Origin: Isoetes taiwanensis
Lineage: Eukaryota > Streptophyta > Lycopodiopsida > Isoetales > Isoetaceae
DNA: 64,000 nt
Reading direction: 5' to 3'
Assembly: GCA_021234155.1 (NCBI GenBank)
Contig: JAJEKV010000004.1
Span: 27,858,919-27,922,918 of the forward strand
Numbering within the stretch: the stretch's first letter is position 1; each line of letters begins with the position of its first letter. The notes beneath the pieces were generated by a model. It saw nothing but the letters and a program-made list of their open reading frames with translations, searched no databases and was not told the DNA's origin. A program made the translations under genes and the position numbers. Of this stretch, positions 23,319 to 34,959 are shown in pieces.

Positions 23319-24610
23319 AATGGCTCACTGCTGATTTTGGGCGATGGTGCGGCCTTGGGTGCCCCATCTCTTGAGGCGGGATGTCAGCGACATCTTCCAA
23401 GTCTTTTGAAAAGAAATTGACATCCGTTCACGTTAAATGCAACCCTCAAAGCGGGGTGCTAGCGAAATTTCAAGCTAGGGTAGGACCCTCCCTTGTTCAA
23501 GTTCCCCTTGCATAGGATACTTTGTTCCCAGCCATCCCTTGGCTGACCTTGGGCGTGTCCTCAACATCGCCAAGTACTTGACTAACAATGCGCAGAGACT
23601 ACGATTACATGGTCCTGACAACCAACGGACAGTACTTCTCTTACTGCCGCCTAGCCATCTTCTTTTATCCACCGTATGAGAACCCAGATGGGGGCAGCCT
23701 CTATCACTAGATGGAGGTAGACCCATAGCGAGGAAGCGGATCTTTGTGCGGTATCAGCGAGGAGCGAGAGCAAAGAGAGGATGAAGAAGAGGAATTCGGA
23801 CTGGCGAGGAATGCGAGGAGCTTTCATTTCGAGGCGAAGAAACGGCGCCCAAGAGGAGGCTTGAGGGGCCGATCAATTTGGCGGAAGCAGCCGGAGGCCT
23901 CTGAAGAAGTTGCTCCCGCTGGGGCTAGGCATCACAAGCCTAGCTATCATCATCGGCGGAGAGGTATCTACTCCTCGGCGACATCAGAATTTCGAATGGG
24001 AGGGCTTCGGGTTGAACTGACTGCTCCACAGTGGCGACATGGGCGACTTCCATGCGTCAGGGGAACCTCGAACTTCCGCTTCAAGTGATGGAGCACCACC
24101 GAGGGGAGGCGACCTCAGATATCGGGGAGCCTCTGAAAGCATCATGCAATTGATGGAATGGCGGGGGCTGCCAGTAGGAGGAGTTCCCGCCCTCCAAGCA
24201 GAGATGGGGATCCGTGGGGAAGACCACGAGCATCCCTAATCACGGGTCGCCGATATCACCCCGCCAAAGGAGAAGGAATGTCGACCTCGGGCCCGGGGGC
24301 ACAATTTGAACTCTGAGGGGAGCTCCCTTGAAGTTGAGGTCGGCGAGTCTGGCCGGCGGCACAGCAGTGGAGGCCAAACAAGCGGAGAAGCCCGGCTGAC
24401 ACCTAGCAGCCAATGCTTTCGGATACTACTTGCTGGCGATGGATGGGAGAATAGCGGTAATTCACATAAGTTCAGTCAGGGCGAAGAAAGGAGTGTTTAT
24501 CTTGATTGCACTCTCGGGCTTCGGCGGGCATGCTTTCGAATAGCAACAAATGTCGATTATCTTTGTCTTAGTCAAAGAGGTCAATACTTTTCGACCTCTT
24601 AGACTTCGCC
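23319..24610 (+). pseudogene. Gypsy upstream ORF b, unit 2
   Basis: Counterpart of 15520-16925, starting from the ATGGCT at 23319. Recognisable shared pieces are the HASGEPRTSASSDG stretch (24048 on), the IMQLMEWRGLPVGG stretch and an ATNVDYLC piece. It is broken by indels at positions different from those in unit 1, so neither copy alone gives the protein. Confidence 0.38.
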
Positions 24611-24975
24611 ATCCCCCACCGGCGTCGGCGAGATTAGCGATGGCTGCGTACCCATCCGACCGCGGGGTAGAAGACCTGGTGAGCCATCCGGGGAGGCTCG
24701 TCGGCAAGCATCATCGAGGAACTTGGGTCACCTCGGGTGGGGACGACCCCAAGTTAAGTTTCTTGAAGACAACGTCTTCTGCGGCGATTTCAAGACTAGT
24801 TAGACTCTTGATCCAGGAGACTTTTTGTATTTAAAATATTATATGATATATAAATACAATTACGCTGCACTTTAAATGTTTTGTTGATGTAGTTTGCCCC
24901 ACAATTATACCAACAAACATAAACAATGCAAGAAGAACAAATGGAACTAATCATATAGCCATGAATTGCTTGTGT

Positions 24976-26260
24976 ATGCAGCCAGGGGCCTAAGCGGGGG
25001 AGCGACAAGCTGCGAGACCTTATAGAAGAACAAACCCATGAGACCACCCGGCAAGAAACCTATTTGAAGATAGGGAACCCATGACCCAAGAGGAGGAGAT
25101 AGGCCCAGCATGAGTGATGCACCAGGAGCGCATAAAGGCATTACCGGTCCGCTAAAGGTGGTGGGTTCGGGTGGGCAATGTTTGGGCTTGCCGCAAGCAT
25201 CAGCCTTGGGAGGGAAGGAAGGACAAGAAGAGGAGCAAGAGAAGGAGATCCCAAACCAAATCTTCCGACTGAAGTTCTAATTCGTACTCCATGAGGAAGA
25301 GGAAGAACAGCTCGGAACGCAATGTATGGAAGGCAGAGGAACACCCCTGCAGGGACTACAAAGAGATACCAGTGGCCACTACCTGGCGAAGGTGGATTCC
25401 GCGACCGGCAATGGGCGGAAGGGCCGGAAACCGAATGGGGCCGCGGGAGAACAGTCGATTGAAGCGAGGCATGGTCGGAATGAGATGAGCGAGCACGAAA
25501 TGCTTTGGCATGAAGGATAAGGGACAAAGGGCGAGTTGCAACAAACAACTTGAAAGGAGCCATTGATTTGGTGGAAGGGTAAAAGGCCATGGCTTAAGTA
25601 GGATGCTTTGTAAGTTCGTAAAGTTTGCTAAAGCCTTCAAGCGCCATTACGCTCCAAGGAACATAAGTCGGCATGATCGCAGCCGTTTCTGAGTTGCGGC
25701 AAGGCAACTCATCGGTTCGAGAAATATCTGAGGAATTCATGAGGCTAAAGGCATGCGTGTGCGAAGTTGGGAGAAAAGCATCGATGAAAGCTATATTGAG
25801 GGGCTGAATGGGAGACCGCAAGCTTGTGAGGGCAACAATAAACCCTAGGGCGATATCGGCGGAATCAAGGCTGGCGGGGCGAGGTCGGGACCTGGTCGCA
25901 CAAGCGGCTGACTCTCGGGATAAAGGCAAGCGACGCGGGAAGCTATAGCGGGGGCGGCGGTCGAGGTCGGCTAAGACCCCATATGGTGGGGAACGGGGAA
26001 GCGGCGGGGAGAAAAAGCGGGTGTCCTTCAAGGACAAGCGGGAGAGGTCAAACTACTCCAAAGCGTGCAATCCTTTTTGCAGCGATGCCCAAGGAAAGAG
26101 GAGGGAGTGCATAAAGCAGGCCCGGTGCTTCAGGTGCTTCCGGCCGAGGCCATAAAGAAACCGTCCCCTCGTCATGAGTGCGGCTCTAAGCGAGTTAGGA
26201 GGATTGGGGGCCTGGCCGGACGGCGGCGGCGAAGAGGCCCGCGACTACATCCGGGGTGAG
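24976..26260 (+). pseudogene. gag: Gypsy gag, unit 2
   Basis: Starts at ATGCAGCCAGGGG (24976), matching 17228, directly after the AT-rich segment. The 3' part at 26080-26190 contains Cys-rich, zinc-knuckle-like text (a CFRC-type pair then HEC) in mixed frames. The capsid region is fragmented. Its position directly before protease supports the gag call. Confidence 0.55.
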
Positions 26261-26299
26261 TGTCACATCTTTGCAGAATAGTCTGAGCAGCGAGCAGAG

Positions 26300-29200
26300 C
26301 CGTGTATAGGGTAATTTCCCACGGAGGGGAAGGCTAAAGCTAAGTCCTTCATAGTCTTGATAGACTCTCGGGAAGTAGCCATAACTTTGCATCCCAAAAT
26401 GGTTCAAATGTTGAAGTTGAAGCGCTAAAGTCAAAGCCAAGACCGTTGTTTTAGCAAGTGGTGCGATGGAAGACGGAACTGGCAAGAGAATTGCCGACAT
26501 CGACTTGCTGTGGATTAATATCCGGATGGGGGCAAGTAATGGGCATTGGAAAGTATGACTTGATCATAGAATGGAGTACCTTGGGGCGAGGGGGCCATTA
26601 TCGGATAATGGAAGCGGAAGGTGACCTTCCCAACGCCCGACGGCAAGATCATTGAGATAACAGGTAAGGAAGTTGTTCCCATCATGCGGTGTATGTCTTC
26701 TAAGCTTTAAACGGTTCAAGTGCATCAAGAGTGAGCAAGTGGCATACATCTTCAAGCTTGAGATTAGTGAGCGGAATCGGAAGAAGCAAAGGAAGACAAG
26801 GTGCTCGGCAAGTTGCGAAGCAAGTAGCTAAAGGCGATCACGAGTTCCATGATCTCTTTCGGATGAGATCAAGCAGCTCCCTCCTTATAGGGGAGTCGAG
26901 TGCGAGATAGCTTTTCGAACCGGGGAACAAAGCCAACAAGCAAGGCTCCATATAGAATGACAACGGGGAGTTGTCGGTGGAAGATTGCGGGAGCTGCTTT
27001 CGACCTAGGTTTCATTAGACCCTAGTGTCTCGCCGTTTGGGAGCGCCCATTCTTTTTGTCAAGAAGAAGGATGGATCTTTGAGGATGTGCATAGACTATA
27101 GGCAGTTGAATAAGCACACCATCAAGAACAAGTATGCGCTTCAAGATCGGGAGCGACTTGATGGATCAGCTCCAAGGTGCAAAAGATCTTCTCAAAAATC
27201 GACTTAAGGTCAGGTTATCATCAGATCAGGATAAAGGAAGAAGATATCCATAAGACCGCCGAGCAGCGGTATGGGCATTATGAGTTCACGGTAATGCCTT
27301 TCGGCTTATCAAATGCCCCACTTAGCGTTCATGAGGCTCATGAGCGATATCTTCGAGGAGTTCACGGACACCTTTGTGATTGTTTTCTTTGGCGACATTT
27401 TGGTGTATAGCAGATCCCTTGAAGAGCACGTACAACACTTGAGAAGAGTGCTAGAAAAGTTGAAGAGGCACCGGTTATGCGCCAAGTTGTCCAGTGCCGC
27501 CGCCATGAGAAAAAGGTGGAGTATCTAGGCCATGTGATCTCGTGAAGGCATCTCAGCAGACCCGCCAAGATTGAAGCCGTCATTGGTGGCGGCGAAGAGA
27601 ATGTGCATGAAGTCGGGAAGTTTCCTCACTAGTTAGTGGTACTACGGGAAGTTCGTGAAGAACTTTGCTAAGATAGCAGCGGATTAATTGAGACGGCGAG
27701 GCGAGAGAAGGTGAAAGATTGGGTAGAGCATTGGCACAAGAAAGCCCAAAAGGGGTTTGAATTGTTGAAGGAAGCTTTAACAACAGCCCGATCTGCTCCC
27801 TGCCCGGACGGGAGAAAGACAAGCTTGTAGCAACAGTCGCAGTAAGATAGCTCACAGTGCGGTGCTTATGCAAGAAGAGTGTGGTAGCGTATGATTCAGG
27901 GGAAGATGAACGACGCCAGAGGCGCTACCTTGCCACGATCGAGGAGTTGCTTGCGGTTGTCGGGGCATTAAGAATATGGAGGCATTATCTCTTGGGAAGG
28001 AAGTTCCAATTGGATCTGAACCATCGAGCCTCAACATGTATTCACGCAACCACACCTTAATCTGAGGCAGCGGAGATGGATGGAGTTCCTCGAAGAATAT
28101 GACTTTGATATAGTCTACAAGCCGGGGAAGCTCAATGTGGTAGCAGATGCGCTTTCAAGGCATCCCCTGACAACTAGAGTGCATTGCAATGCAATTTCGA
28201 CGCTCTCCAGCGACTTTGGTAAGAAGATTGAAGAGTCCTTGCCAACGGATGTGGATTTCAGGGAAGTATGGGCAAGCCTTTCGAAGGAGGCTAGAACAGA
28301 TAAAGAGCGGGAGGCCTTCAAGCATTATAAGAAGGAAGGCAACTGTTATACCATAAGAACAAGTTGTGCGTGCCGAATCATCGGGTGTAAGGAAGTTGAT
28401 CCTCCATGACACGCACAACAGCCCAATAGCCGCCATGCGGGATTCATGAAAACATATTTCAAAGTGCGGCAGCTATTATTGGCCGAGGAATGAAGAAGCA
28501 AATAGCTTCGCTACATCAAGGAATGTCGGCTATACCCAGTGACGAAGCGAGCGCCAATTCAGGGGCATTAGAGCCATTAAGCGGTGCCAAACGCTAAGTG
28601 GGAGGTAATCAGCATGGATTTTATCACGTAACTCCCAAGAACAAAGAGGCAAGGATGCCTTGATGGTAGTGGTCGACAAGTTGTCGAAGATGGCACATTT
28701 TGTGCCTTGCGGGACCACGAGTCTGACTATGGATACAGCAAAAGCTCTTCACCAAAAGAGATCTTGGGGCTTCATGGCATGCCAAGGGAGATCATCTCCC
28801 ATTGCGGGGATCGAAGTTCATGGCGCCTTTTGGCAAGACCTCTTTTGGCGACAATTCAGACGAAGCTATCCATGAGCACGCATATCATCCTCAAACGGAT
28901 GGCCGACGCGAGGCGGACCAACAGGATTTTAGAGGACATGCTCTGAAACTATGTGCGGAATAAGCAAAGTATGTGGGAAGAATTTATTCACTTGGTGGAG
29001 TTTGCATACAATAGCACCAAGCAAGAATCATCCCAAATGTGGATTTATGATCAATTACGGCTATCGATTGCCTAACTCGGATACTTGGCACAACCAGGTG
29101 TCAAAAAGTGGAAGTTCGCGGCCAGATGTTGGCCGATATGCGGCGGCTTGTGGAAGAAGTTCGAGGGTATCTCGCTAGCGGCAAGAAGTCGTCGAAAGAG

Positions 29201-29720
29201 CATCGCCGAGACAAGCATCGAACGATAAGAGAGTTCAAAGTTGGAGATGATGTTTGGCTCAAGATCAAGGTGAAGCGGTAAGCTTCGGGATCGGCAATTG
29301 CAAGAAGCTTGCTCCAAGGTGGGCTGGACCTTCGAGAATAGTCAAGAGAGTAGGTAATCAATCCTACAAGCTAGATTTGCCAAACACACCTAAAGATTCA
29401 TAAGGTCTTCCACGTGAGTTTGTTGAAGAAGCATACTCCAAATCGCACGAAGTCTTGGATTCGCCAACGTTGTTGGAAATGACGAGGAGCAGTTGGAAAT
29501 AGTTCCGCACTGATTCTTGATAAAGCTTTCAAGAAAACGAGGAGATCAGAATTCCTCCAATTATTTGGTCAAGTGGAAACACTTACCGCTGGAAGACGGC
29601 GACGTGGGTACTTAAGAAAGATTTAGTAAAGCAAAGTATCCCGGTTTATGGAGCAATGGGGACGGCAAGGTCATTTCCGAAGAAACCGGCTCGAGCATGT
29701 CGATTTGTGTAGGTTAATTC
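26300..29720 (+). pseudogene. pol: Gypsy pol, unit 2 (PR-RT-RH-IN-chromodomain)
   Basis: Protease FIVLIDSREV near 26345. [21 protein letters not shown] (27060-27120), [19 protein letters not shown] (27187-27243), [13 protein letters not shown] (27283-27321) and [20 protein letters not shown] (27405-27464), a near-complete gypsy RT with the region around the catalytic Asp pair altered. RNase H and tether: 27850-28170, with [16 protein letters not shown]. Integrase: HHCC-like piece at ~28400, then DKLSKMAHFVPC at 28670 and EFIHLVEFAYNSTK at 28980. Chromodomain core YLVKWKHLP at about 29560-29590. Better preserved than unit 1, but still not one open frame. Confidence 0.88.
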
Positions 29721-29760
29721 TTATTGTAGTTAAGATTAATCTCATGCCACCTATGCTTAG

Positions 29761-30572
29761 TATGGGTCGCATGCGTTGTTACCGATGATGGGACCACTAC
29801 GGTGATCTCTCTAGCGTGGTGTAATGTCAATGTAGGCATGACCGCGTTTCCTTTTGGGCGAGTGGAAGGTAGATTAGAAAGTCTACTGTCCCACAGTAGG
29901 CGACCTCCCGAAGAAAGGAGGTCATGAAGGAATGCATTGATAGGGAAAGCACCTTTAGCCCCATATATGCTTTGATAGGGAGGAATCTATCCGCCCCCGC
30001 GAGAAGGATATCCTCCACGTTGGGCAACTAGAGGTGTAGGCATGAGCGGCATATAGGCATGTAGGTATTTTGTCTCGCTGACCATAATGGAAGATTCACC
30101 CTCTTCCCCTGTAGGAGATTAGCCATGCATCCATGTAGATAGGTGGGGTGGTCACCATATAACCAAAAATTTTATTTAATAATTAAATGGTACTAACGTA
30201 GTGTCGACTGCAGGCGAAGAAAGCTCAGGAGGGCAAGGAGGTCGAGGCTACGAAGACTTGCAACACAAATTTTGTTGGAATGTGTTGCAAGGAATGAAGA
30301 GTGCCTCGGACGTTAATTTTAAATTTTGATAAACTTAATTGTAATGTTAAGTGAATTTTGGAGTAATCTGTTTAGTAATGTTGTGAATTGATAAGTTATT
30401 TCATAATATAATGATGTGATAATGTCATAAAAATATTACCTTGAGGTAATTTTAATAAATGTGTAGGAATTAGAGTAGTAATCGTATGTATCAGGTTGAT
30501 TGCAGGTTACGATGATCCCAAGGTGGGGAGACCCACGATGCTGCGGACAGCATCATTTCAAGGTGGGGAGAA
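29761..30572 (+). other. Gypsy 3' untranslated region and polypurine tract
   Basis: Non-coding sequence between pol and the 3' LTR, becoming AT-rich after 30170. AAGGTGGGGAGAA (30560-30572) directly precedes the LTR and is the plus-strand primer tract. A second AAGGTGGGGAGA occurs shortly before (30518-30530), a possible duplicate tract. Confidence 0.75.
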
Positions 30573-32233
30573 TGTGACGTTCCAGCACAGTATACGCCCG
30601 GGGCGTATACCGTCTTTGCCGCCATCGCGGCATTACCGCTCCTCGGTGGCGGTAACGCCAGCGTGTAGCCAGGTGAGTAGCCCTAGGGAGCAACTTGCCA
30701 GAAATATGTGCAACAATTAATGTGCACATTTTCCAATGTACCCATTAATGTGGGCACACATTTCCAAGTGGACACTTCATGCCAAGTGGGCCACACCCAT
30801 AGGTGCAATTAATGTGCACATTTTCCAATGTACACATTAATGTGGGCACACATTTCCATGTGTGCACATTTGGCCACCTAGCCCTTAAAGGCAAGTGGGC
30901 CCATTTCCAATTATCCCACATGCCAAAGGGATAATTGGAAACCCTAGCCAACCCCTTGTCTATATGGGGTAGGAAACCCTAACTAGCCCAATTTTTCGAT
31001 TTTAGGGCTTTAGAACTCTGTTTTGGCTGCCTCAACAAATTAAAACCGCATCCCAACTCTCACTGGGAGAATTGCATCCTTAGTTCCTCTAGATTCGGCG
31101 TCAAATGGGATGGTCGAGCTCAGTCCGGGGAGGAGCCCCTCAAGGATCGGTATTTGGCCAATTAGATAGTCTAAACCTTATTTTAGTCCTAGAATCAGAG
31201 GGTTTAGCCTATTAGATTACCCATAGCAGCCCCTTTAGATCTCTAGATAGCAGATCCTAACTAAAGAACCTAACTCTATGTTGTAGATTAGATCTAGTTC
31301 TTTAGTTCTCAGTGAAGTGTATGGATGATGCATCTCTATGAACTCCTTTGTATTGGGAAGGGGGTAGAGACCTAAAAGCTGTGTAGTTGATGCTCCTAGA
31401 GTAGCCTCTCTAGCACTGCTTGTAGATTAGGCCTGTGCACAAGAGCCACACAGGGATGTGGGTGAAGGGGGCGGGCTGGCCGAGAAGGAGATTCATGTCC
31501 CGACTCATGAACGGTTCCTCGGTGTGTAAGGCCCCAGGGAACCATTGTGGCTAGGTCCAATGGCTTGCCCCTTAAGCGTCTTGGGCAAGGCATGGGCTCG
31601 ACACCCGTGGGGTGGTGTTCACCTTCCAGTGGGTTCGGTCGAATACGAGGCGGTGGCCCTCTAGCCACCTTGAGTCAGCATGTAGATCTGCGGAGGGAGT
31701 GATCCCTACGCCCCATCGGGCGGGAAGATGAGCCGAGGTAGCCTCTTGGCTATGCATCCCGTGAGGGCTCTGGTCGAGTCCCGACACTTTTGAACCACTC
31801 GCAAAGTGTGCACGGGAGGGCGGATGGAGTGGACAACCCTAAGCCATGCTCATATGCCGCCAAATCCATTGCCATGGTGCATGCGCAATGAACTCTGGGA
31901 GACCTGCCGTCGGTCATCCCTTGAGTCCGAGCCTTGGGTAGGATTCCCTATGTGATGTGCCGATCTTTGTCTATCTGCAGATATGTGGAGGACCATCCTT
32001 CGTGATGGTCATATGATGTTGTTGTATGTGCTCTACGACATGTATGTTTACGCTTCCAGCCTAGGTAGGCCCCGAGGGAGGCGGGGTGCAATGACCCTTC
32101 CACTCTTCCCACTTTGGAACCCGTCCACGGTTGCGGTGTCATGTGGAGGGCCCCAGTATTAGCATGGAGCTGGTATGGGGATGAACTCTGTTTGTATACG
32201 GTGGAGCACCGTAATCACAGTAGGGACGTCACA
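30573..32233 (+). repeat. Gypsy 3' LTR
   Basis: The 1661 bp copy starts TGTGACGTTCC and ends GGGACGTCACA, followed by the AAAGT duplication. A perfect palindrome of GTATACGCCC arms lies at 30590-30610 near the start. It is degraded in the 5' LTR. The U3 tandem repeat and the TATA-like CTATATGGGG (30960) are conserved. Confidence 0.95.
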
Positions 32234-32238
32234 AAAGT

Positions 32239-32979
32239 GAAAGGAAAGATAGTATTGAGGAAACAAATCAGTCAATAAGTGAAGAAGAAAAAACTCAAGG
32301 ATTGGAGCTGGTAGATTTGAGTGACTCTGATAGTGAGTCAGAAATGATTCCAAGTAATGTTGTTGAGCCAGAAGTGGAATCAGGTGTTGAGCAAGAGATT
32401 GAACACCAAGAGGCAGAAGTGGATAAAATTGATAGACCAAAAAGAAAACCCAGACGAACAGAAGCTCAAATGTTGGCAGAAGAAGCCAAACATGATTTAG
32501 AGTCTCATGGTAGAACTGAACTTGGAAAGAGTAAAAGACTTAGATCTCAGGTAGGAGAAATTAATACTGTATTTGACATTTTGATACTTGAAACAGACAA
32601 GATTCCACAAAATTATATGGAGGCAGTTCAAGATATGAATGGAAAGAACTGGAAATGTGCTATGGAAGAAGAAATGAGAGCATTCAAAAGAACAAACACT
32701 TATACAGTAGTGGATATTCCTTCTGATAAGGAACTTATTTGGGAAAGAAGGCTTATGGCAGAATTTGGATTTGCTCAAAGAGGACCAACAATCAAAAGAT
32801 ATCTTAAGGAAACGATTCCAAATGAGTGATCTTGGAGAGTTAAAGAGGTTTCTGGGCATAGATGTTTACAGGGACAGAAATCACAAGATATTAGCTTTGA
32901 GTCAACAAGGGCATATTCAAAACATGTTGAAGAAATTTCATATGGAAGATTGCAATATGGCATATACATGAAGGGGGAA
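32239..32979 (+). pseudogene. Copia integrase tail and deleted reverse transcriptase
   Basis: Coding resumes after the gypsy element with an acidic linker (LVDLSDSDSESEMIPSN). It enters the copia RT N-terminus (NYMEAVQDMNGKNWKCAMEE, NTYTVVDIPSDKEL). It then jumps to the RT C-terminal part in another frame (KRFLGIDVYRDRNHKILALS), omitting the catalytic YVDD block. RNase H is absent, and the polypurine tract AAGGGGGAA (32971-32979) follows at once. So at least two internal deletions removed the catalytic core. Confidence 0.85.
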
Positions 32980-33537
32980 TGTTGGAAATGACAAAATTAT
33001 GTGTCATGTGATATTCTAATCTATGAGAAGCAGTGGCAGTAGATTAGAGTTGTTAAATGGTGTCATGTTATTCAAAGTTAAGCAGTTGAATGGGGGAGAC
33101 CTATGAGAAGCAGTGGCAGTATGTCAAAGTCAAAGTCAAAGTCAAAGTCAAAGGCAAAGTCAAAGTCAAAGGTGGCGGGCACACCCTACCCGGGTGTTGC
33201 TGGGCTCGTTAGAAACACACAGACACCCCCTGCCCGCCACTTAGGGTTTTGGGTTGACTGGTCAACGGGTCAAAGTCAACGACAGCTGGAAGATAAGGAC
33301 AGCAGGGCATCCTATTATTTAGGCAAGTTGAAAAACTTTCTATATGAAGGGCATGCACGATTTGACAAGTGGATATATCCAGGTTGATGAGAAAATATAT
33401 ATATGACTGATTGTCATAGAAAATATGCGGCTGAGTGCAGATACAGGTGTGTGTATGCAAATATAGGTGCGGGAGGGGTTTGAAGGAGACAGAGTCTTGA
33501 CATACTTGGGTTCGAATCCCAAGCTCTGATTCTAACA
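32980..33537 (+). repeat. Copia 3' LTR
   Basis: 558 bp, a direct repeat of 8529-9075. It starts TGTTGGAAAT and ends TTCTAACA. The T-arm-like hairpin is kept at 33490-33528 and the TCAAAG array at 33124-33170. An 11 bp stretch near 33010 (TATTCTAATCT) is absent from the 5' LTR. The GTAGC duplication follows at 33538-33542. Confidence 0.95.
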
Positions 33538-33542
33538 GTAGC

Positions 33543-34811
33543 AATGAACCATTTCTTGAAGGTAGAATGGCATTGGTACGTGGGGCAATTCTGCAATGAG
33601 ACTTGTTGAAGGAAAAACGGTTGTGATTCATATATTCGGCATGAGACTTGTGATATCTGAACTTGGCTCCTTCATTGATGGCTCCTTAAAATCATCAACT
33701 TGTATAACATGGATCTGCAGCATGGATCTGCATCTGCAAAATATTGTACATCTGACGAAAGAGCTTGTAGCTTACTTTCCTGTATATTGTTAAAAATCTT
33801 ACCTTTTTGGGTTTGAGAAAGGCGTTCTAATGGTCAATACTGAATTTTAGGGGTCATATAACTCAATACTCCGGTACAATCCAGTATGCAGAAGAGTCTG
33901 GACAATCAAGCATTTGGCTTCATAAGACCAAATGCAATCTGCTATATCCTGTATCTGCAGGGTTGCATGTTTCAAGTCTGTCATTCCAAACTTGAAGTTC
34001 GTTTCACCATGCATATTTAATTAAGAATATGTGTTTATAGTTAGAAAATGCAGCTTTTGGTTAGCAAATGCCAAGGCGCACAAGCACTGAAGTTAAAATT
34101 TTATACAAGGTTCTTAAGAAGAGGAGTTGGAGTTTGGCAAAGTCTCAAAATACAAAATATCAGTGCCATTGTAGTTTGATAATTGTGAGCCAAGCTAATA
34201 AATTTGAATCTCTTGTTGAAATTCAAGTGGAGGAAGAAAACCCAGGAACAAGGTGTTGGTTTGATGGTGGATAATCAGGCCCTTCTGACACAGAGAATCT
34301 TTCGGACTCCAAATACAACAGCAAAAGTCAATCACCATAAAGGCTAAATACTATATGCACATACACAAAAAATTATTTGCCTGGTAAACTTGCTTAGTTA
34401 GGATATGAGCATATACATAGACATTTTGAGCGTCTAAATGAAAAAGGCTCTTCATCACCAAATGACTTGATTTATAACGTCCCAAACTTTTCTAGCTAGA
34501 ACATTATGATTCCTAGCACGAAACTAAAGCATCATTTAAGTCCTCTGGTTTGTTGCAAAAATTTGGGGCTTACACTTGAGAGATGCAGCATACTGAGAAG
34601 CACACATGGAATCTGCAAGGCGCATCAGTCCTGGTACAAGCGATTTGCTATGCTTGCCGGAGATACATCAGGAGAAGAGCTCATTCTTGACACATGCATG
34701 CACGCCCTATTCCTGTGTTAAAACCTAATGTACCAAGTTCAAGAAAGCAAAACGGTGGTTCCCAACTTCCCATGGCATGTCCTTTGTTTTCTTCATCAGA
34801 AAAATTCGGAT
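33543..34811. other. Host flank between copia and LINE, no gene seen
   Basis: AT-rich, low-copy-looking sequence that was contiguous with 8167-8528 before the copia insertion. Short frames (33596-33793, 34068-34274, 34506-34721) resemble nothing recognisable. No RNA gene was seen. Confidence 0.5.
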
Positions 34812-34959
34812 TTATAGAATAAGAATAAGAATAGATTTTTAGCGTCCACGGAGACCAATTGGCCTATGGGACCCAAACCAAAAAGAGAGCAGCAAGCCTA
34901 TTACTGACAGGATTAAAAAACCCCTGCCCCGAAGGGTTTTCGAGGGAAAAACCTTAGCA

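Larger units (their letters stand above)
22084..29760 (+). repeat. Gypsy internal tandem repeat, unit 2
   Basis: Second copy of 14258-22083. At its right end (ATGCCACCTATGCTTAGTA, ~29760) it runs into sequence not found after unit 1, so the right boundary of the duplication is the end of pol. The unit keeps module 3, upstream ORF b, gag and pol. Confidence 0.88.
11223..32233 (+). mobile_element. Ty3/gypsy chromovirus-like retrotransposon, internally duplicated
   Basis: LTRs of about 1.66 kb (11223-12880 and 30573-32233) begin TGTGACG; the 3' LTR ends CGTCACA. The target duplication AAAGT flanks both sides (11218-11222 and 32234-32238). A TGGTATCGAGC primer site and a purine tract are in the correct places. 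The internal region carries the order gag, protease, RT, RNase H, integrase, chromodomain, which is Ty3/gypsy chromovirus order, present twice because of a tandem duplication (14258-22083 and 22084-29760). At 21 kb it is very long for a chromovirus; the duplication and extra upstream ORFs account for this. Confidence 0.92.
8529..33537 (+). mobile_element. Ty1/copia LTR retrotransposon, interrupted by a gypsy element
   Basis: The two LTRs (8529-9075 and 32980-33537) both start TGTTGGAAAT and end GATTCTAACA, with TG..CA termini. The five bases GTAGC lie directly outside both ends (8524-8528 and 33538-33542), a clean target site duplication. A tRNA-iMet-type primer site follows the 5' LTR and a polypurine tract precedes the 3' LTR. 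The order gag, protease, GAG-pre-integrase, integrase, RT is that of Ty1/copia. Without the 21 kb gypsy insertion, the element is only about 4.0 kb, because most of RT and all of RNase H are deleted. It is therefore a non-autonomous, deleted copy. Confidence 0.95.
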
